64,000 bases of DNA from Dyadobacter fanqingshengii (GCF_023822005.2 NZ_CP098806.1:2852001-2916000), one strand, 5' to 3'; positions 8,350 through 19,334 are shown, counted from the stretch's first letter. Numbers and translations: made by a program. The notes: generated from the sequence alone by a model not told the origin.

Positions 8350-11300
8350 TAGTTCCCGAGAATTCTACCTATTAAGATCGCCTTCGTATCGGTACTTCTG
8401 ACACTGATACTTTTCGTTCCCGCTATCAACTTAAGCGTGTCACTTTTCAGACCGCCTAACTCTTCTGGTTTAAAAGAGATTTCCTCTTTACCCTCGGTCG
8501 CCAGTTTTATGAGCTCGTCCTTAGTTATATTGGCTAAGTTTTCTATTTTCACTCCTTTGACAGCAAGGATTTCGGAGAGGATTGTTTTATCCAATGTAAC
8601 TGGTTTCACGCCCACCACCACAATCTCTCTGATTGCAAGCGGATTTAGGACAATGGTCACCGTACTTTCACTGCAAATCCGCCGAACAACCTGCCTGAAT
8701 CCAACCACAGCGACAGTTAGCTCCACCCCTGGGTTTGGGAAATTAATAACAAACTTGCCGTTTAAGTCGGTTTGTGTGCCAATCGTTGTTCCCTTAATAA
8801 TTACTGCGGCCGCCGGAATTGGGTTTCCTTTGTTATCCCTGACGCTTCCTGTAACTCTTCTTGAAGTGCATTCAGCAGGAGAAGGGGTTTCGATTACTCC
8901 GCAATTTGAATTTTGATAGTCGAGGATCGTTTTTTCCATCTGATCCCGGCTGGCGTTTTCGACATTCATTCCCAAACAAGTGAGAAGTTGTTTCCTTTCC
9001 TCATTTCCTTCCAGAACCGAGGAACGGATTTCGTCGAGCGTGAAGCCTTTGCTTGTGGCGAGGCTATTCAGGAGAACCTGTACCCGCTGTTCAAAAGTCA
9101 TATTCTCACGGCTAATTCTTCTTCGTTCGAGGGTTTCGTTGACATTAGTTTCACCCCAACAAGTCAGGATTTCCGCCGTATAGCAAGTTTTTGATTCCGG
9201 ATTTTTTACCCAAATTGTTACACGGCCTTCATCAACCAGGCCGGATTCCTCGTCAGTGAGAAGATAGGTAAATGAATCGTCCCCGAGGAAATCTTTGGGG
9301 GGTATATAAAGAAACGCAGATTTGTCTTCGTCCTGCTTGACCTCGCCTCCGTTTACCGACCTGTCCGAGGAAGGCTCTACCCGGTACTTTCGCTCGACTG
9401 GCGAACGATCATTGATCATTACTTCTATGCGAATCTGTTTATTCCGGAAGGCAATCGCGAAATCCGGTCTGGCAAAAGGCGGTAAGATATCCCATTTTGA
9501 ATCTCTGCAGGGATCGTCGCAATCACAGGTGCAAGCAGATCCCGCCAAACTAAGATCTCCGATCACTTTGCCCGTCGTTTGCAGATAGAGCAGGAAAAAT
9601 GTCCCCCCGCGATACACTCCTGCCTCGTGAACAAGCCCTGGATTTTGTTTAAGATATTCCGAAAACTTCCGGGAGTTTTGCAGCTTCTCCGTTCGTTTCA
9701 GATAACTAAGATAAAGTCGCTGTATTTTAGTGAAATAGAACAAATCCAGGATTCGGTACAAGATCGGAGAAACACGGGTTAAAAGACCGTTATAGAGTTC
9801 CAGGTCCTGGTCGGGATCTTGTTTAGAAAAGTCAATTTTGTCCAGCAGTTTCATCCGGATCAGTAAAATATCAAGCAGGGTCTGAAGGACTTTTTTATAG
9901 CCAGTTTGAAATTTTTCCCAAATCAGATCTTTAAGACACTCGTTCAGCGATTCGACCCAGACGTTAAACTCCTCAAAATATTCTAATACCTGCTTCTCCA
10001 GTTCGGGCTCAAAGAGTTCATTTCTTCCTTTTTCAATAAATTTCTTATTCATTTCCTGCAGGAAATTGATGATTTCCTTGATGTCTCGGATCAATCCTAT
10101 CAGCTGAAGGCGATGATGTAAATATTCCTCCTGAAGATCGTTCCAGCCGCAATGTTCAACATCAAGAAGTCCTCCGGCATCTAAATGCAACGTTTCCAGG
10201 TGAATCGGGAGATTGAACTGTCTGATTAATTTCTCTACCTCATCTTTTGCCTGGTCAATCTCCTGATCCAAATGCCCTTCAATTCTCAAAAAAGGATAGG
10301 CTTCAAGGTCGTAATTCAAGGGAGACTCCAAAAATGTTCCGTTTGGATTCGGCACATCCGGCTGATTATCATAGCTGAGAATCTCTTGTCGATCTGCCGA
10401 CCAAAGGTGTTTGTTCTCAGCATCCATCCAGGTTTTTTCAAGCGAAAACCAGCTTCCAAGCGTTCCTTTGCTTTTCAGGTTATAATAGTAGGGAATACTC
10501 CTTTGACCCAATACCCCCTGCTTTTCCTTGCTCGGCGTAATTTTCACAGGGAATTCTGCCGGGCGGGGATTATTTAGTATCTCAAGTTCAAGAGTTTCGA
10601 TCATGAGCACCAGCCTTCGGTAACGTTGTGCGGTAACATCTTTGAGGAGTTTCTGTTCGTTGAAAATAGGCGGTTGCACAAATCCACGACGGTATTTGTA
10701 AAACTCTTCTGCATTTTCAGTTTCCGGCCTGGCTTTTCCCAGCAGCATATGAAGTGGAAAAAGAGAAGGATCTGTCGGACAGGAATACCAGAGCGAGAGA
10801 CCCGCTTCCACAAATTCCTCCCAAGCTAAGGCCAGTTCTTTGAAGAAATCCCACAGGTATTGGACACCTTTGATATCGGCCGCCAGCGCGTTAAGACTGA
10901 TTTGAACTTGGGCGATTTTCGATATGATGGCCGCCTGGTCAAATGGATTGTTAAAGCCAAAGCTCTTTCCCAGAATGGGTTCAAAAACAGAATAACCTCT
11001 TTTTAAATTTTCCCAAAATTCTGGCTTGATTGTTTCCAGAATGGTATCCTGGTAGTGTTTTACAAAAGCTTGCAGCTGATTCGATTCAAGATCAGCGGGG
11101 CTAAAAAGTGGTTTTTTCAATCGAAATGTCTTTAAGTTCGGAGCTCCCGAGAAGCTCCCGGAAACGTTTGCTGATCTGGTCAGGATCAGGTCCAGGTCGG
11201 TTTGACTTACGAGTAATCTTCTTAACGAAAAAATCCGGTCTTTACCCTTGTCATCACAGGCATTGCCCAGACAGGATTTAAGATCGCGGTCGAATATTTC

Positions 11301-11738
11301 AATAAAAAGCAGAACATATTTGTCAGTTAAAAAGGCAGTCGGGTTGTTCAGCTTTTTGACTCCGGTCTCGTCCACAGGTTTTTCAGAAAGCATCTCCCAG
11401 AGCTCCACATCCTGTACCAAAACCCCAAGCCCGTTTGGAGATTCAAACGGCCTGTAACTCACTCCTTCCGGAATCACGTAGCGACGATAGTGAGTACCGA
11501 TAAAGTCTGTTCCGATTTGTATCAAAAAGCCTTCTGAGGTGATACCAAGTCCTTTGGAGATTTTTAAGCCATCCGGAAAGGGTTGAATCTGAAGCCCGCA
11601 AACAATCCCGATTCCGATCAATTTGGATCGGGTGAGCCTGTTTTGCTGATCCAGATAGGCGCTGAGCTGATTGAGCTGGTCGCTGGTGAGCACCTGGCTG
11701 CCTTCAAAAATTGGATATGTCGGAATGATCTGGCTCAT
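8349..11738 (-). CDS. large eCIS fibre/baseplate-associated protein with Ig-like and CarboxypepD_reg-like domains (Afp13 position)
   Basis: A 1129-aa protein. The N-terminus (LTSDQLNQLSAYLDQQNR, then IGIGIVCGL) is a segment I associate with Bacteroidota contractile-tail loci. The middle is long and helical. A beta-rich Ig-like stretch (FLGDDSFTYLLTDEESG) precedes a CarboxypepD_reg-like domain starting near residue 957 (VRDNKGNPIPAAAVIIKGT, DLNGKF, VVGF), the module found at the N-terminus of SusC-type transporters. The last ~80 residues are a separate helical domain. Its slot is that of the Afp13 fibre, but no adenovirus-type knob is visible. Likely role: a surface-exposed tail fibre or target-recognition component. 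Role is inference. Confidence 0.68.
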   Translation of the reverse strand: MSQIIPTYPIFEGSQVLTSDQLNQLSAYLDQQNRLTRSKLIGIGIVCGLQIQPFPDGLKISKGLGITSEGFLIQIGTDFIGTHYRRYVIPEGVSYRPFESPNGLGVLVQDVELWEMLSEKPVDETGVKKLNNPTAFLTDKYVLLFIEIFDRDLKSCLGNACDDKGKDRIFSLRRLLVSQTDLDLILTRSANVSGSFSGAPNLKTFRLKKPLFSPADLESNQLQAFVKHYQDTILETIKPEFWENLKRGYSVFEPILGKSFGFNNPFDQAAIISKIAQVQISLNALAADIKGVQYLWDFFKELALAWEEFVEAGLSLWYSCPTDPSLFPLHMLLGKARPETENAEEFYKYRRGFVQPPIFNEQKLLKDVTAQRYRRLVLMIETLELEILNNPRPAEFPVKITPSKEKQGVLGQRSIPYYYNLKSKGTLGSWFSLEKTWMDAENKHLWSADRQEILSYDNQPDVPNPNGTFLESPLNYDLEAYPFLRIEGHLDQEIDQAKDEVEKLIRQFNLPIHLETLHLDAGGLLDVEHCGWNDLQEEYLHHRLQLIGLIRDIKEIINFLQEMNKKFIEKGRNELFEPELEKQVLEYFEEFNVWVESLNECLKDLIWEKFQTGYKKVLQTLLDILLIRMKLLDKIDFSKQDPDQDLELYNGLLTRVSPILYRILDLFYFTKIQRLYLSYLKRTEKLQNSRKFSEYLKQNPGLVHEAGVYRGGTFFLLYLQTTGKVIGDLSLAGSACTCDCDDPCRDSKWDILPPFARPDFAIAFRNKQIRIEVMINDRSPVERKYRVEPSSDRSVNGGEVKQDEDKSAFLYIPPKDFLGDDSFTYLLTDEESGLVDEGRVTIWVKNPESKTCYTAEILTCWGETNVNETLERRRISRENMTFEQRVQVLLNSLATSKGFTLDEIRSSVLEGNEERKQLLTCLGMNVENASRDQMEKTILDYQNSNCGVIETPSPAECTSRRVTGSVRDNKGNPIPAAAVIIKGTTIGTQTDLNGKFVINFPNPGVELTVAVVGFRQVVRRICSESTVTIVLNPLAIREIVVVGVKPVTLDKTILSEILAVKGVKIENLANITKDELIKLATEGKEEISFKPEELGGLKSDTLKLIAGTKSISVRSTDTKAILIGRILGN

Positions 11739-11750
11739 AGGACGGTAGGT

Positions 11751-14700
11751 TTAGAATTCTCCTAATGATGAAAAATTGAGTATGATGGCATCGGCCAGCG
11801 TGTCGTCTTCGGCGCAATCATGGAGTGTGCCTGAAGGATATACATTGCGGACTTTTCCAAAAACCTCTATCAGTTCAGCAAGGGCTGTTGAAAGTTGTTT
11901 CGGATGCTGAGGGTTTTTGAGCGATTCGAGCAACCAGATTTTCCAGGCTTGCTCCAGCTCCTCCATATGCTCCGGGCTGATCCAGCAAATCGTCAAAAAG
12001 ATGTGAGCGGGGGCCTCAGTTTTAAGTTTATTTTCAAGGAATTTCCTGAAATCCCTGTTGATAAACCGACCGGCCCAAAATGGAAGCAATACGTGGGCAA
12101 TGCAGGTGTAGGGATCGTCAAGTGTGCATTCGCATTCCTCCTGGAAATGCGGATCAAGTAATCGGTCTTCAATCAATTCATTGACTGACAAATCCGATTC
12201 ATCGACGAACTTGTATTTCCCCTTGTGTCTTGGACGCAAGAGAATATGCTCAATAAGGTGTGTTCCTTCATGGCTGAAAAACTCCCTCAGTATAAGTGCC
12301 TGGATTTTTTCGACCGCTTTCATTTCTTCACCACCCTGAACAAGAAACTCACTCCCGTTTGCTAAAAGTACTTCAAAGTCTCGCGAGAGCATGATTGTTC
12401 CGCCTTCCAGATCTAGCCTGGGTTCGGTTTGCGTGGTGATCACAGTTTTCCCGGCAATTACATCAAGTTTAAAAATTGTGTAATTAGTCAAAAACTCCTC
12501 GCCGTTAAGTATCAAGCTGATATTAATATCGGGTGCGTGTGAAAGTGCAACCCGATGATCGCCGGCTATTGTCAGCTCCTGTTTTTCAACATCTACTGCG
12601 AGAACTTCAAGGTTTTTCACGAAACGAATCGAGTCACCTTTGGTAGGATTTTGATCGGCCGTTAGCTTAATTCTGGAACCCTGAGCGTCGGCTGTTGCAA
12701 GGGTAACCGGCAAAGGCGCAAAACCATTTTGCAATAGAAGGGGATTTCCCCAGGTACCGTCAAGAAGCTGTGCTGCAAGTATGGTGTTGAAATCAGTTTC
12801 TACGCTTTTGGCCAACAAACCTCCCCTGATGGGATCAATAATCGAGAAATGATACGGAGATTCTGTATCAGGATCCAACTGATAACCGCTTGGCCTATAC
12901 GCCGCAGCAATCATATCCCAAATGTGTTTTTTGATCCGGGCATCAGCCAAGGTTATCAGTTCCGCCTCAGAGTCGGCATCGGGGACCTCCTGCTCTATTT
13001 TCCCAAAAAGAACAGCATTGCCTTTACCAAATGGAGCATCAAAAAATTCAAAGTCAATTACAAACTTCGGTGGAGCAGGTGCTAACGTTGGAGTGATTGT
13101 ATACGCGTACCAATTCTCTAGCCCCAGACTGAGGTTCTTCCTATTGGCCCGGGCGTTTTCGACAAATTCTTTCAGAAAAATTTCCTGGAGTTCTTTACGG
13201 GCTATATCGGCATCTTCGCCCGGATCAAGAGATAAAAAATCTTTTTTGACGCTTGCACCAAGGATTTTTTCATCAAAAACCAATTCCAAAAACAGATTTC
13301 CGACATTTCCGGAGATTCTCCAATTTCCCTGATCTGAGGCGATCATAATCATCTTTTCCAGGCCCAACCTGGCATTTTCCAATGAGCTGAATTCCTCTGA
13401 TATTTCAAAAAGGGGCTGATTTGTAGCGTCCGTTACAATCACAGTCCAAATTTCCCCGCTTTCTGAAAAGACAAATTGGGGGCTGAAAATCAACCAATCT
13501 GCCTTCCTGGGGTGGATTCCATAAAGTCCGCCAACCCTGTTTTCCAAACCGGAAAGATTGTCGATATGGTAAAATTCACCAGGGATTGCATAGTCAAATC
13601 CCTGTCCCCGTTCGGCACCGATTTGAGGGTAATTATTGAGAAAACGGAGTTTGTCCCCGATAAGTCGTTCCTTACCTTTTTGCGGACTTAACCGGACAGT
13701 CAAAAGACCGTAATCCGTCAGTTGTTCTGCAAATCGCGCCAAAAGGTGATTTAGGAACTGATTCCTGCGTTCCAGGAAATTTTCTCTGGGTTCAGTGAGG
13801 TTGTTAAGTATATTTTTGAGTCCAACGAGGTCCTTCCATATATCTGCGGCATCCGGCACCAGCGATTCCAAATTTTGGGAAAAATAGGTTTGTGCGACTT
13901 TTGGATTGCCAAACAAATCTTTTTCTTCGGAAATGGAAAAAAGGTCACGAACATGAGCAAGCTGCGCAAGGTAGTTGGCTAAAAGTTGCTCAAAAACCAT
14001 CAGATAAGCCTTCAGCTGTTTTACCTGATAAGCTTGTGGCCGACTTTCACCTGCAGGAAGCATACCCTCCTCTCCTACTCCGTATACCAGTGGAAAATCA
14101 TTTTGGATGGAATAGTAATCGCCCGAACCCGCGAATTCACCTGTTATTTCATCGAAATCCAATTGGGGATACCTTATTTTTTGCGGGCGTTTTTCAGCCT
14201 GGATTTCATCCAAAAGGTCTTCGACTTCCTCTTGATTTGCTTTGAATGGAAGTCCCTCTTTATAATAAATGAGCTTACTAAGTTCAGGATTTAGCCGAGG
14301 CACATAATTCTGCTCAAACGCCAGATCAAGACACCATCTGACGCTTTTGGATGGGATTTTGTTTTCAGGATCGTCCTGAGGCAAGTTGGCGACCTGAATA
14401 CTTTTCACTGCCAATACCCCTTCGATATCCATAATCAGGTGAATCAGATCCGAAACATGAATTTTGGATTTTCGGTCGGCTTTTGACAAATCGTCCCCAT
14501 CAATAAAACCATGTTTCAAAAGGGGGCCTTCGAATATTTCTTCAGTTGATATACATTGTTCAGAATCCCAGTCTCCAAAAAACACATGGTCATGTTCTCG
14601 GATCAATGGACTCGAAAAATTTGGAGAAAGGAGGATTTCTGCCAATCCTGGTTCTTTGGATGCGGTTTTTATTTCCAGTATCTTATAAGTTCCCGCATTG

Positions 14701-15950
14701 TTACCGGACCCGATGATACTCAGTACAGACCCTGCCATTGGAAAGGAGTCCGGTTCGAGTTTCATCCAGATTTTTGCCGGATTTTGCTGGATTCTGGCTA
14801 CCGGAAGTGTGCCCGATTTGCAGCGATGGAGCATTTCTTCCAGGGAGTAAAAATTGACCTGAGGGGACAGAAAATCACCGATAACTGAAAAGATCCTGGC
14901 CTCAGTTAACGCCACATCTGCTTCCGGCCTTAGTTCAATGTCTGCACACACAAGTATTTCCTCCACTCTGAGTGCATGGAACTCCACAAAATCCTCACAG
15001 ACGTTGCGGTTGGCATTCAAAGTTCTTTTTACCTCAGCCAGGATTTCGGCGATTTTTTCGATTTTAATCAGGTACGTTGAAAGAATACCATTGGGGTCAT
15101 TAAATACGAAATCGTTAATCAGTGTACTCAGTTCAGCAATTCCGTCGATCTCCTCAAGGCCGGTTGCTGTAAGTTCAGTACCGCCAAGCTGGATGTAGTT
15201 GGTTGGAGAAAGTTTATAGGTCAGTTCAAACCCCGATGGAATGTTTTGGAACTGAATAAAAATACCCTGAATTGCCTTTCGGATTGCAGATTTGTCTGCC
15301 CAGTCAATGTTTTCATCCCACCTTGGGAACTCGATTTGGATGTCAATGACGACTCCCGCCAAAGCCGGGTGCTCTTCGATTGTTTTCTCCTTGCTCAGCT
15401 TGTTCTCATTCAAATCCCCCAGTTCCTCTGTGGCATCGAACTCAAGCAACACATCATAAAGAATACCCATTTGCAGCGCTTGTTCAGAAACGGGGAAAGG
15501 GATGTATGCAAGTTTTTTAGCTTTTCTGTCGGGGAAAACCGGGATCTCATTGCTTTGCCTCAGGGTAATCCAGGCATTTTTTACTCCTGCGAATATTTTT
15601 CCCGATGCAGCATCTTCGACCACCTCCACATCCATGATGAGTTTCCGGTAGTCTTCCAGCGTCAAAGCTTTGCCAGGCAGAATCTCGGAGGCTTTGAAAA
15701 ACTGACCCGCAAGCGAACCTGATTCTTCTGCCAGCAAGTCCTGAATAGGTTTGTTGGCCCGATAACTCAAATCAGTGATGGCATAACAAAGTACCTCAAG
15801 AATGGTAATTCCCGGATCATGCGCGTTGTAATCCGTCCAGACATTGCCAGAAATCCTTTGGATGTAAGCGATCGCTTCTTTGCGAAGCAGCTCAAAATCC
15901 ATGGCCGGGCTCACCGGCTTCGCTTTCGATATCGTGATTGATTCCTGCAT
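11751..15950 (-). CDS. eCIS baseplate wedge protein (Afp12-like)
   Basis: A 1399-aa protein. The start region (residues about 17-60: DFELLRKEAIAYIQ, WTDYNAHDPGITILEVLCYAITDLSYR) is typical of the large Afp12/Pvc12 baseplate wedge proteins, which pair with Afp11 to form the hub-surrounding wedges. It is longer than many family members, with beta-rich inserted segments in the middle (about 370-470 and 1080-1180) that could form extended baseplate structures. It lies 3 nt downstream of the Afp11-like gene. The identification rests on sequence style plus strict gene order. Confidence 0.82.
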   Translation of the reverse strand: MQESITISKAKPVSPAMDFELLRKEAIAYIQRISGNVWTDYNAHDPGITILEVLCYAITDLSYRANKPIQDLLAEESGSLAGQFFKASEILPGKALTLEDYRKLIMDVEVVEDAASGKIFAGVKNAWITLRQSNEIPVFPDRKAKKLAYIPFPVSEQALQMGILYDVLLEFDATEELGDLNENKLSKEKTIEEHPALAGVVIDIQIEFPRWDENIDWADKSAIRKAIQGIFIQFQNIPSGFELTYKLSPTNYIQLGGTELTATGLEEIDGIAELSTLINDFVFNDPNGILSTYLIKIEKIAEILAEVKRTLNANRNVCEDFVEFHALRVEEILVCADIELRPEADVALTEARIFSVIGDFLSPQVNFYSLEEMLHRCKSGTLPVARIQQNPAKIWMKLEPDSFPMAGSVLSIIGSGNNAGTYKILEIKTASKEPGLAEILLSPNFSSPLIREHDHVFFGDWDSEQCISTEEIFEGPLLKHGFIDGDDLSKADRKSKIHVSDLIHLIMDIEGVLAVKSIQVANLPQDDPENKIPSKSVRWCLDLAFEQNYVPRLNPELSKLIYYKEGLPFKANQEEVEDLLDEIQAEKRPQKIRYPQLDFDEITGEFAGSGDYYSIQNDFPLVYGVGEEGMLPAGESRPQAYQVKQLKAYLMVFEQLLANYLAQLAHVRDLFSISEEKDLFGNPKVAQTYFSQNLESLVPDAADIWKDLVGLKNILNNLTEPRENFLERRNQFLNHLLARFAEQLTDYGLLTVRLSPQKGKERLIGDKLRFLNNYPQIGAERGQGFDYAIPGEFYHIDNLSGLENRVGGLYGIHPRKADWLIFSPQFVFSESGEIWTVIVTDATNQPLFEISEEFSSLENARLGLEKMIMIASDQGNWRISGNVGNLFLELVFDEKILGASVKKDFLSLDPGEDADIARKELQEIFLKEFVENARANRKNLSLGLENWYAYTITPTLAPAPPKFVIDFEFFDAPFGKGNAVLFGKIEQEVPDADSEAELITLADARIKKHIWDMIAAAYRPSGYQLDPDTESPYHFSIIDPIRGGLLAKSVETDFNTILAAQLLDGTWGNPLLLQNGFAPLPVTLATADAQGSRIKLTADQNPTKGDSIRFVKNLEVLAVDVEKQELTIAGDHRVALSHAPDINISLILNGEEFLTNYTIFKLDVIAGKTVITTQTEPRLDLEGGTIMLSRDFEVLLANGSEFLVQGGEEMKAVEKIQALILREFFSHEGTHLIEHILLRPRHKGKYKFVDESDLSVNELIEDRLLDPHFQEECECTLDDPYTCIAHVLLPFWAGRFINRDFRKFLENKLKTEAPAHIFLTICWISPEHMEELEQAWKIWLLESLKNPQHPKQLSTALAELIEVFGKVRNVYPSGTLHDCAEDDTLADAIILNFSSLGEF

Positions 15951-15953
15951 ATC

Positions 15954-18900
15954 CTATGTGTCAAAAGCTTCTTCCATGTCCGAACCTTCCGTTGAAGTGA
16001 TGTCGATTGTGGCCGGAACCTCATTGTCCGCACATTCACAATCATCCGTTTCCAAAATTGTGATCAGATGATCACCGTAGGTATCAATCGACCCCACAGA
16101 CCCCAATAGCGATACGCCCGTGCTGCCTTTAGCCTCCGCCACCCGGGTTCTGGACAGGATCACTCCGTCTACAGGGTTTTTGATGATGTGGTAAAGTTCA
16201 AAACAGGTTAAGTAATCCACGTAGCTGAGCTTTTCCACAAAGTGCAAAATCACGGAGCTGTGGATTTCGCCTGCAAAACTGAAAGCCTCAGGGCTTTGAA
16301 ATGCCCACGGAGAAAGAAAGGCCTTCAAATCATCTTCCAGTTTTTTGGCATAAAGGGATCGGTCCATTCCAGCCAAAAATTTGACATTGGCTTTGACCTG
16401 AAGCTCCTCATAGACCGGATTAACCACATGGAGATAAATACCGGCTGAGCATATTTTCAGGACGAATTCCCGAACCCGAGCAATGAGGGCAACACTCGCC
16501 TTTGGCCGGAGCGGGTCGATCGCATTTTTGTTTTGGACGTTGGCAACCAGCACTACCGTCACATGACGCGGCGCCAAAGCCCGGTAATTTTCCAGGTTCC
16601 CGTTGTATTCTGTGTGATTCAGGGTTTTGACCTGATAGATTTCAGAAAAATATTCCAGTACCAGGTGCTCATAATCCCACCGTGTGATGGTCCGCTGTTT
16701 ATGCCTGAGACGCTCGGAAATTCTGGTGTAAAAATCCTCCGAAGCTTCCTGGGTTTTGCCTCCGAACGAAGCGAAAGGCTGATCTATTTTGCTGACCTGC
16801 GCTTGCGATATTTTGAGTTTAGCAATGGTCTTTGCTGGCAGTGCGGCCGCAAGCCGGTTGGGGTCATTTCCCTGATCCTCAAAAGTCACCCGGATCGCTT
16901 GTGCGAGTATATGTGTAAAATCCGGTACTGCGTCACTATTTTCAGCGACTGTCGCAAGTATCCAGGTCATTCCATCCTCCAGAATAGTATGCGAAGTATC
17001 CGCGTATCTTGGCATGGTAAATCCTACCAGCCCTGTTTGGATCAGTCCGTTGGTTTCGTCCAAAACCAGATCAAGCTTATTAAAAGTCTTCCAAACATTT
17101 CCGCTCAAATAACTCCACCCTACGGTTGGGACTGCTTTTTCAGGATTGGCACTTCCGTCCAGCACGTGAATCAGCAATTGCACCGACTGTCCGGGAAGGT
17201 GGTCTTTCAAACCGATGAATAAATAGCCATCATGTGAGTAATCTGGCAACAAAAGTCCGGGGTTAACCTCCTGTTTGGCCTCACCAAAAGCTCCGATATG
17301 AAAAAATGAGTTCCAATTACTTTTACCAGGAATGAAGGAATCCGTTGCTGTATAATCTAACTTGACACTCTTAACTTCTGGTGTATAAGGTTCGTTTGGG
17401 AGGACTGTATCAGTCTCACCAATCTTTAGAATTACCTGTGAGGCAAATAAGTTGGGATATTCTTTGTGACCAAAGTCTGATCCGTGTAAACTCAATTTGA
17501 TGAATCCTCTTTTTGAAGCTGGCGACCAGGTCGAAAAATCTTCCAATTCAGGCTCTGATGGAATTGTTCCAAGATCAATGTTCGTTAATCGGTATGTTTG
17601 ATTCGCTGCGGGAGCAGACAACCCCGAGAATAGGCGGATCGTCTTTTTAGAATTTCCCCAGGATCTATCATCCAGAAAATAGGCTTTCGCTTCGAAGGAC
17701 GCATTTGATTTATTGCCTGAATACCCCGTGTAATATCCCTTAAATCCTTCTGCGTCAGTAGGAAGGCCGTGCCATTCAAAATGGATGACCAGATCGTTCA
17801 GACTTTTGCTGAATACCTCTCGACTTCCTATATAAAAATTGGATCCCAAAACTGGTCTGAAACCAAAGGGATTGATGTTTTTCCCGACAGGTAATGTAGT
17901 CTGATCATTTTGTAAAATAAGATTTTCCACTCCCTTTACACTCACATCGATTTTTACAGACAATAGTTCAATAACCTGTAAAACCGCATATGCATAGCTT
18001 TGAAGTGTATCTGCCAGCTCTATTTTCATTACAGGCTGACTGGAACTGAATTTTTGCAGCAGAATCTCTTTGCTGTATCCGACTACGGCATCCTGATCCG
18101 GAATCAGATGACATTTGAGGATGAGTTCAATGCCATTGGCTCCCAAATCTTTTAATTCATGTTTTTGGGTTTGAAAACTGAAAAGAAGGTCTGCTATTTT
18201 GTCCGGACCCATTCCCCGCACAGAGTCGACCTGATCGAGGTGGGTAAATCTATTGCGAGGTAATGAATTCCTTTTACTCAGGATATTTTTTGCAGTGACT
18301 TCTCCAATATCATAACCCATGAAAGGCCTGTGGAATCCTATCTCAGGGTTGTCGAATACAGGCCCTGCCTGGGGTTCGAGCCCGGCGATATCCTGCCAAA
18401 CATTGGCTCTGTTTAGAAAGTCAAGCACCTGATCATCAATCTCCTCCTCATTGGTGGGAAATCCTACCGTTGCTTCGATCCATTCCTTTTCTCCGCTTAG
18501 AAGAAATCGAAATGTCGAATTCAGGTGCAGGCTCTTCAGTTTTTCGAGAAGCCCAGGTTGCTGTCTGAGAAGTAATGTCAGCGTGATCTTCCTGTCTCCT
18601 TCCTCCAAAACCAAAGCAGGTGAAGAGATTGCAAATCCCAGGATCGCTGATTGCCGGTCAGAGTCAGGAAAAAGAGTTTCCGGCCGTCCGAAAGGATTCC
18701 ATCGGCCGTCCGCATGAAGAATTTGGGCACCCTTTCCATCGGCAGAGTTGGCAACCGGGGATTTGTAAAACCTTCCATTTCGGTCCCTGAAAAGCGCTTT
18801 TAGGGAAGCAACCTCAGTTTTGTTGATGACTTGGTCACTTTGGTTTTTGAAAGTGATTTCTTTGCCAATGTCATCCTTTCCGGCTTTGAATGTTGAATTT

Positions 18901-19334
18901 TTTGGCAAAAGATGCTCAGCAACGTGTTTAGCCAACTGAATAATCAGGTAAGCCTGATCTGCCTCTGCGGACTTTTCATTTAATCGGAGTACGTCCCGAT
19001 AGAAAAAATCCAGATGTTTTTTAGTCAGGCCGTTCAAGTCTGTCTGAGCGAGCACGTAATTCTGGAGGAAAGCCAGAAATAGCGCGAAATGCGGATCGGT
19101 CCGCTGATCAGGGACAATTCCTTTGTCGAAAAATGACAGCCAATCCCCTTCCCATGTGTCTGTGGTGGTCCGGAATCTGAGCTGTGCTGCCAAGCCTTTA
19201 GCAAAAGCCTTCAAGTCCTCAATCTTTCGCCCATCCACAGCCACATAACCAGGCAGCAGACTTTCGAGGAGTCTGTTCCCGCGGTTTGTTCCGCTTCCGG
19301 GTATTTGGGTGCTATGGCAGCTGTCAGTGCTCAT
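15954..19334 (-). CDS. eCIS baseplate J-like protein (Afp11-like)
   Basis: A 1126-aa protein with the N-terminus typical of baseplate J/gp6-like eCIS wedge proteins (NRLLESLLPGYVAVDGR, LAAQLRFR, WEGDWLSFFD). The C-terminal third contains the wedge core (TRISERLRHKQRTITRWDYE, LVVANVQNKN-like strands) and ends in a very acidic, Cys-containing tail (DDCECADNE). Its start codon overlaps the gp25-like gene by 4 nt. With the Afp12-like protein it should build the baseplate around the spike. Confidence 0.85.
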   Translation of the reverse strand: MSTDSCHSTQIPGSGTNRGNRLLESLLPGYVAVDGRKIEDLKAFAKGLAAQLRFRTTTDTWEGDWLSFFDKGIVPDQRTDPHFALFLAFLQNYVLAQTDLNGLTKKHLDFFYRDVLRLNEKSAEADQAYLIIQLAKHVAEHLLPKNSTFKAGKDDIGKEITFKNQSDQVINKTEVASLKALFRDRNGRFYKSPVANSADGKGAQILHADGRWNPFGRPETLFPDSDRQSAILGFAISSPALVLEEGDRKITLTLLLRQQPGLLEKLKSLHLNSTFRFLLSGEKEWIEATVGFPTNEEEIDDQVLDFLNRANVWQDIAGLEPQAGPVFDNPEIGFHRPFMGYDIGEVTAKNILSKRNSLPRNRFTHLDQVDSVRGMGPDKIADLLFSFQTQKHELKDLGANGIELILKCHLIPDQDAVVGYSKEILLQKFSSSQPVMKIELADTLQSYAYAVLQVIELLSVKIDVSVKGVENLILQNDQTTLPVGKNINPFGFRPVLGSNFYIGSREVFSKSLNDLVIHFEWHGLPTDAEGFKGYYTGYSGNKSNASFEAKAYFLDDRSWGNSKKTIRLFSGLSAPAANQTYRLTNIDLGTIPSEPELEDFSTWSPASKRGFIKLSLHGSDFGHKEYPNLFASQVILKIGETDTVLPNEPYTPEVKSVKLDYTATDSFIPGKSNWNSFFHIGAFGEAKQEVNPGLLLPDYSHDGYLFIGLKDHLPGQSVQLLIHVLDGSANPEKAVPTVGWSYLSGNVWKTFNKLDLVLDETNGLIQTGLVGFTMPRYADTSHTILEDGMTWILATVAENSDAVPDFTHILAQAIRVTFEDQGNDPNRLAAALPAKTIAKLKISQAQVSKIDQPFASFGGKTQEASEDFYTRISERLRHKQRTITRWDYEHLVLEYFSEIYQVKTLNHTEYNGNLENYRALAPRHVTVVLVANVQNKNAIDPLRPKASVALIARVREFVLKICSAGIYLHVVNPVYEELQVKANVKFLAGMDRSLYAKKLEDDLKAFLSPWAFQSPEAFSFAGEIHSSVILHFVEKLSYVDYLTCFELYHIIKNPVDGVILSRTRVAEAKGSTGVSLLGSVGSIDTYGDHLITILETDDCECADNEVPATIDITSTEGSDMEEAFDT

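Noticed and set aside
16845..16856. GCGGCCGC in the Afp11-like gene as another GC-rich insertion
   Set aside because: It encodes Ala codons in an intact frame (RLAAALPAK) and is not an interruption of a known motif. The same holds for the GCGGCCGCC near 8810 in the fibre-like gene.
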